Below are positions 48,970-53,324 of a DNA stretch of 53,324 bases, one piece after another (the stretch's first letter is position 1; every line of letters starts with the position of its first letter). The stretch covers positions 1-53,324 of the forward strand of contig JAJEBQ010000021.1 in NCBI GenBank assembly GCA_022822495.1, given 5' to 3'. Both the position numbers and the translations under genes were made by a program. Origin of the DNA: Paracoccaceae bacterium (lineage in GTDB: Bacteria; Pseudomonadota; Alphaproteobacteria; Rhodobacterales; Rhodobacteraceae). The notes under the pieces are model-generated. The model saw nothing but the letters and a program-made list of their open reading frames with translations, had not been told where the DNA came from and made no database searches.

Positions 48970-51900
48970 ATGAAGTACTTGGAGACGATGAGAAAAGTGG
49001 TGCATGTGGTCTTTGTGGCAGTTCTTGCTACAGTATTTCTGACGTTCTTGACCTTGAAGAATGCAGGAGCTCATCCCATAGCATATGGGATCCCAAATAT
49101 TGTTTCAAGTCTCATCACATCTTCTGACCCTTCCCTCTGCACGGTTTCGGCGTCCACGCCGTCTAGATCGGTCGATGCCTGGCTATATAGTGCTCATTGC
49201 GATAGAGGAGCAAACACCTTTGAGATTCAGGTTTATGACGACTATACCGAGACGGAAGCAGCGAAGTTAGCTGAAAAATACGGTGTGGCAATTGGGCGCC
49301 TGCCCAAGGTACTTCGAGAGGGATTACCGAGTCCACATACAGGCATTGACAAGGTATTGATCAAGAAGGGCAGGGCTTTTTGGTCCGCGGGTGGGGGTAG
49401 AATCGATGTCTATCCAGAAAGGCATGCTGGACAGGAGTACGAAGAAATATTACTTCATGAGGCTGTGCACGTATCTTTGGATACGGTTTTGGAAAGGGAT
49501 TCAAAGTGGTTAGCTGCACAGAAAGCCGATGGGGCATTCGTATCAGGATATGCAAAGGAATCTCGCGATTGGGGTGTGTACTATGAAGATGTGGCGGAGT
49601 CGTTTCCAATGTATCTCGCAGCCAGGTTCCGGCCATCAAGCATCAGCCATAACCTGGAAACGTACATATTCCAGACGATCCCAAACCGGATAGCTTATTT
49701 TGACGCAATGCTGTCCGCAAGCGATATGGAGCCCTTCGCCACAGTTTCACCTCGTACAGCTAGCCTGATCGTCTATGATAACAGCGTATCAATGAATGCC
49801 GGAACCGGTGTGACCTACGGCATCCGGCTCCTGTCACCACCAGATGCCTCGGTGATAGTCACCCCAGTGAGCGACGACACGGCGGTGGCAACGGTAAGCA
49901 AGTCATTAATTTTCACGACAGAAAACTGGCACATTCCTCAGGCTGTGAAAGTAACGGGTGTTGCCCACGGTAAGGCAACCATTTCTCATACAACTTCATC
50001 GTCCGATGGTAAATACAACATCTTGGCCGCGAAACTGCCCGAAGTATCGGCTGAGGTGAAGGCAGCAGGAGAATTAGCAGTGTTCAACCTGACTACTGCC
50101 GCGGGCTCAATCACTGAAGGGGATGCTAAGGATGTCACAATCTCGCTGTCCGGTGACTTAGAACAGAACTTAACCTTACCAGCGTTGGAGGCATTCGGTA
50201 AAGGGATTAAAACAAGTGATTATGAGCAAATGGATACGACCAGTTGGTCGGTTGGTGACAAAACTAAGACGGTAAGTTTGCAGACTTTGGACGATGGTGA
50301 GGACGAGCCGACCCAAGTGATGACCGTGGCCTTCCGTGGCCGGAACTTCCCGGATGTAGCTCAGGTAGGTAAGACTGCAACGGTGAAGTTGCTGGACAAC
50401 GATCCTACTACGGTGACACTTAGTGGAGCAGGTGATGTCGTTGAAGGCGGCGTGAAGACCATAAAAGTCACACTGGGTCGGGCCTTGGTAGCGGGTGAAA
50501 TACTGTCGGTTCCACTGATCTTCGGCGGGACGGCAAATCGAGGTAGCGACTACACCCTGACCTGTATTGCCGCGACCAATACAACCTGTAGCAGGCTGAA
50601 CAACGGGGAAGAAGCTGTGATTAAATTCACCGGGCCTTCTGCTAAAGCCGTTTCACTAACGCTGACGGCAACTGTGGATCGTATCAATGAGAGCACGGGG
50701 GAGATTGTACAGGTCGGACTCGGAACCCTTGGAACAAACTCTGGTACCGGGCTTGGCGGGGGAGCCACAGGTATTGACAGGTTGGCGGACTTTCGTATCT
50801 TGGAGACTTCAGCTATACCCACCGTGTCGTTATCGGTGGACGAATTGCAAGCGGAGGAGGGAGCAATTGTCCATGTCAAGGCGACGCTCTCAGGGGGCCT
50901 CAACAAGGAGGTTGTCATTCCACTGGAAGTCTTGCAATCAAGCACTGCCGAGGCAGCTGATTACAGCCTTCTGGCAACTGGCATTACGATACCAGCCGGC
51001 AGGATCTCGGGCAGCGAGCAGCTGTTGATTGTGAATGACTCTGTGGACGAACCTACAGAGACCCTTGTTTTGATAACAGGTACATTGCCACCGGAGGTAA
51101 AGGCTAGTGCTGACCAAACAGCAACCGTTCAGATTAGGGACAACGATCCAACAACGGTGACCCTGTCAGCTCCTCGTGGGGATGTTGTCGAGGGAAAAAC
51201 CAAGACCTTAACCTTAACACTCGGACGGCAACTCGTATCGGGTGAGATACTTGATGTGCCACTGGATATCCGTAGCTGGAAGGCGGATAAGGCAATTAGG
51301 TACGGTGCCCTGTTCGGTTATCCGGCTCGACAGTTTTCGGGGTACAAAGACGGCGATTATATGCTATCATGTGGGACTCCCTCCCCTGCTGGAGTCCGAT
51401 GCCCCAAATTCGACCGATATACATACACCCCAGATGCGGTTTACACATTCACCGGTCCATCACCAGCGTCACTTGATCTGACACTGACTGCCCATGCTGA
51501 CAACCCTTGGACGCCAAAAGGCCCCTTAAGTGAGCGAAAGGTTGAGAGGGTTTACCTTTCTCTTGGGTCCATGGATAATAGCTTTGGTACCAATCTTGAC
51601 GGTGGTGTGGTCACCATCGATCGTCTACCAACGTTTGATATTATTTCAGCTTCTGCTAGCCGCAGAGCATGGCTTTCTGTCGGAACCGGAGATTCCTCAG
51701 AAGAACAGTCTGGCAGTGCTTTCGTGACCGAGGGAGGTAAGGTCACCGTAACTGTTACGCTTTCGAAGGCGCCGGACAAGACTATTGCCTTTGCACTTTT
51801 TCAACCGGCGTCTACAGGTGGTACAGCGACAGTGTCGGCCGACTATAATTTCAGCCTCAACAGTTCTGAAAGATCTGGTCTGATTGAAATCCCGGCAGGG

Positions 51901-53324
51901 AAAAAGAAGGGGCGTGTTGTAGTCAATATGGTGGACGACAATGAAGCCGAAGGCAGAGAGACACTATTTCTCAATATTATTCGGCGAACCGGCCAGAATT
52001 ATGGCGGAGTGATTGAAACACCGGTCGATATAACTGACAATGAGATAGATATCATTATCAAGGACAACGATTATGCCGCTCCATCAATCAGCATTGTGCC
52101 TTGGCTGCCTGTAACGGAAGGAGAACAGGCGGGGTTTACGCTTAGGGCAGACCGAGTGGTTGATGCGGACACGGTTGTCAATCTCAATGTTGTTGAGACG
52201 GGTGGTGGTGATTTCATAACGTCAAGTATTGAGGGCTCGAAACATGCGACTATTCTGAAGGGGACCAGTACCGCCACATTTGCTGTGGATACGGTAGACG
52301 ATCGTGTAAACGAACCGGATGGCGAGGTGACCGTGACTGTAGCGGTCGACACAAACGACCCGGTGGCCTATGTTCCGGCATCCGCCTCTTCAGCAGCGGT
52401 ACATGTGACGGACGACGATGCCCCAGAGGTTATGGTGTCGCCTGCACAACTCTCCATAGCCGTTGGCAGTGCGACATCCTACGGCCTCTCATTACGTGGC
52501 AAGCCGGCCGGTGATATAACAATTTCGGTTGCTGTGACGAGTGGGGCCTCTAATGCCGAAGTGGATAAAAGCAGTGTGATCTTCACACCAACGAACTGGT
52601 CCACACCTCAGCTGGTGAAGGTTAAGGGCCTCTCCAAGGGTACGGTCAATATCATTCACAAAGTTACCACGGGTGATGGCGGTGACTACGGGCCTGGTTT
52701 GTCTATAGGCTCAGTCGGTGTTACAGTAATTTCGTCACCTGTCAACCCGGTTTCCCTTTCGATCAGCAGTAATGGTGACATCACTGAAGGGGCGTCACCG
52801 TTGACCCTTACGGCCACTCTGGAGGATGCAAATGCAACCGGGGCCGCCCTGAGTATCCCGGTTCAGGTACGAAGCACGGGTACAACTGCAGCCCCGGCCG
52901 ATTACACGTTGGCCGGAATGATAGAAATTGCACATGGTGCCCGGAGTGGAACAACCACTTTTACAGCCGTTGATGATATTGCGGACGAGCTTGATGAAAC
53001 CGCTGTTGTCGAACTGGGCAGCCCTCTCCCTTCAGGCCTTGAAGCAGGTACAACAGATCATGTGACGATAACCATCAGCGACAATGACGAACCGGTTGTA
53101 ACCTTTACCTCGACAACGTCGAGTGCAGATGAAGCCACAGGCAGCCAGAATGTGGGACTCAATCTTGACCAGGCACCAGCAACCGACATTAACATAAGTT
53201 ACAGCATTGGCGGCTCGGCAACTGCGGGCAGTGGCAACGACTACACCATCCAGAACAAGGGTACGGTGGCGGTGGCTGCCGGTACCAGCACAGCTTCCAT
53301 CCCGGTTGTGATCATTGATGATGC
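48970..53324 (+). CDS. Large secreted HExxH metallopeptidase-like protein with Calx-beta repeats, 3' end missing
   Basis: An uninterrupted frame of 1451 codons runs from ATG 48970 off the end of the window. A signal peptide (hydrophobic core at about residues 10-33, AGA-H cut) is followed by a globular head of about 220 residues with HEAVH (163-167) and a downstream Glu in YYEDVAES (about 206-210), the zinc ligands of a gluzincin-type peptidase. Then come repeated beta-domains. At least six carry the Calx-beta pattern of an acidic DD/ND...E loop (DDGEDEPTQ, NDSVDEPTET, DDNEAEGRET, DDRVNEPDGE, DDIADELDET) and a DNDP/DDDAPE-type edge. Two others share NWHIPQAVKVTGVAHG and NWSTPQLVKVKGLSKG. Such proteins bind Ca2+ and act at or outside the cell surface in adhesion or degradation. 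ATG 48988 is an alternative start. Confidence 0.85.
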   Translation, partial: MKYLETMRKVVHVVFVAVLATVFLTFLTLKNAGAHPIAYGIPNIVSSLITSSDPSLCTVSASTPSRSVDAWLYSAHCDRGANTFEIQVYDDYTETEAAKLAEKYGVAIGRLPKVLREGLPSPHTGIDKVLIKKGRAFWSAGGGRIDVYPERHAGQEYEEILLHEAVHVSLDTVLERDSKWLAAQKADGAFVSGYAKESRDWGVYYEDVAESFPMYLAARFRPSSISHNLETYIFQTIPNRIAYFDAMLSASDMEPFATVSPRTASLIVYDNSVSMNAGTGVTYGIRLLSPPDASVIVTPVSDDTAVATVSKSLIFTTENWHIPQAVKVTGVAHGKATISHTTSSSDGKYNILAAKLPEVSAEVKAAGELAVFNLTTAAGSITEGDAKDVTISLSGDLEQNLTLPALEAFGKGIKTSDYEQMDTTSWSVGDKTKTVSLQTLDDGEDEPTQVMTVAFRGRNFPDVAQVGKTATVKLLDNDPTTVTLSGAGDVVEGGVKTIKVTLGRALVAGEILSVPLIFGGTANRGSDYTLTCIAATNTTCSRLNNGEEAVIKFTGPSAKAVSLTLTATVDRINESTGEIVQVGLGTLGTNSGTGLGGGATGIDRLADFRILETSAIPTVSLSVDELQAEEGAIVHVKATLSGGLNKEVVIPLEVLQSSTAEAADYSLLATGITIPAGRISGSEQLLIVNDSVDEPTETLVLITGTLPPEVKASADQTATVQIRDNDPTTVTLSAPRGDVVEGKTKTLTLTLGRQLVSGEILDVPLDIRSWKADKAIRYGALFGYPARQFSGYKDGDYMLSCGTPSPAGVRCPKFDRYTYTPDAVYTFTGPSPASLDLTLTAHADNPWTPKGPLSERKVERVYLSLGSMDNSFGTNLDGGVVTIDRLPTFDIISASASRRAWLSVGTGDSSEEQSGSAFVTEGGKVTVTVTLSKAPDKTIAFALFQPASTGGTATVSADYNFSLNSSERSGLIEIPAGKKKGRVVVNMVDDNEAEGRETLFLNIIRRTGQNYGGVIETPVDITDNEIDIIIKDNDYAAPSISIVPWLPVTEGEQAGFTLRADRVVDADTVVNLNVVETGGGDFITSSIEGSKHATILKGTSTATFAVDTVDDRVNEPDGEVTVTVAVDTNDPVAYVPASASSAAVHVTDDDAPEVMVSPAQLSIAVGSATSYGLSLRGKPAGDITISVAVTSGASNAEVDKSSVIFTPTNWSTPQLVKVKGLSKGTVNIIHKVTTGDGGDYGPGLSIGSVGVTVISSPVNPVSLSISSNGDITEGASPLTLTATLEDANATGAALSIPVQVRSTGTTAAPADYTLAGMIEIAHGARSGTTTFTAVDDIADELDETAVVELGSPLPSGLEAGTTDHVTITISDNDEPVVTFTSTTSSADEATGSQNVGLNLDQAPATDINISYSIGGSATAGSGNDYTIQNKGTVAVAAGTSTASIPVVIIDD

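Noticed and set aside
1..53324. CRISPR array
   Set aside because: I found no regularly spaced direct repeats of CRISPR type; the repeats seen are IS ends, MITE ends and protein-domain repeats.

Overview
The window looks like a chromosomal segment of an alphaproteobacterium of moderate-to-low G+C, probably marine or free-living. The evidence is the order SRP RNA - dnaX - ybaB/ebfC - recR, a full-length GlnD, KdsA, an NhaA-type antiporter end, a Tct-type tripartite tricarboxylate transporter and an NMT1-type nucleobase-like ABC transporter. I cannot assign a genus from the sequence alone.

Positions 1-21500 and 23690-38080 are ordinary, tightly packed chromosome. In order they hold: the 3' end of nhaA, kdsA, a phosphohexomutase, tRNA-Gln(UUG) and PPK2; a RidA/FAH-type hydratase pair; a co-directional run of an ABC transporter (binding protein, ATPase, permease), a cytosine-deaminase-like amidohydrolase, a PCMH-FAD oxidase, two flavodoxin-fold oxidoreductases and a creatininase-family hydrolase, which I read as one uptake-and-breakdown operon for a nitrogen heterocycle; two cytochromes c; a tesA-type esterase divergent from a YbbA/YbbP-type ABC exporter; a DnaQ-like exonuclease; and a purine ureide operon with a PuuE-UraD fusion, a ureidoglycine aminohydrolase and a ureidoglycolate lyase. 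After a small mobile cassette come glnD, tctC-tctB-tctA with an AtuA/DUF4387 pair, hemC, hemE, hemF, recR, ybaB, dnaX, the SRP RNA gene and nudC.

Positions 21764-23559 are an insertion bounded by the same 10-bp inverted repeats (GGGCACCTCT) that bound the IS5-family element at 38089-39439. Inside are a BrnT/BrnA toxin-antitoxin pair (toxin gene frameshifted) and the remains of two transposase genes (IS5-type and ISKra4-like).

Positions 38089-48301 are an accessory island of defence genes in insertion-sequence debris. Its centre is a compact three-gene operon on the minus strand: a ThsB-like TIR protein (41387-40995), a caspase-like cysteine peptidase (40995-40003) and a second, different TIR protein (39993-39493). 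This is the most exciting content of the window: a Thoeris-like signalling system in which TIR enzymes probably make an NAD-derived signal that switches on a caspase-type protease, with two TIRs rather than one. The island also holds an EcoRI-type adenine methyltransferase next to a DUF262-HNH nuclease, a DUF4338(DruA-like)-ISAs1 fusion transposase, a truncated dynamin-like GTPase, a frameshifted gamma-glutamylcyclotransferase and IS630-, ISL3- and IS1595-like fragments.

From 48970 to the window end, one reading frame stays open for at least 1451 codons. It encodes a secreted protein with an HEAVH metallopeptidase-like head and many Calx-beta-type repeats; its 3' end lies outside the window.
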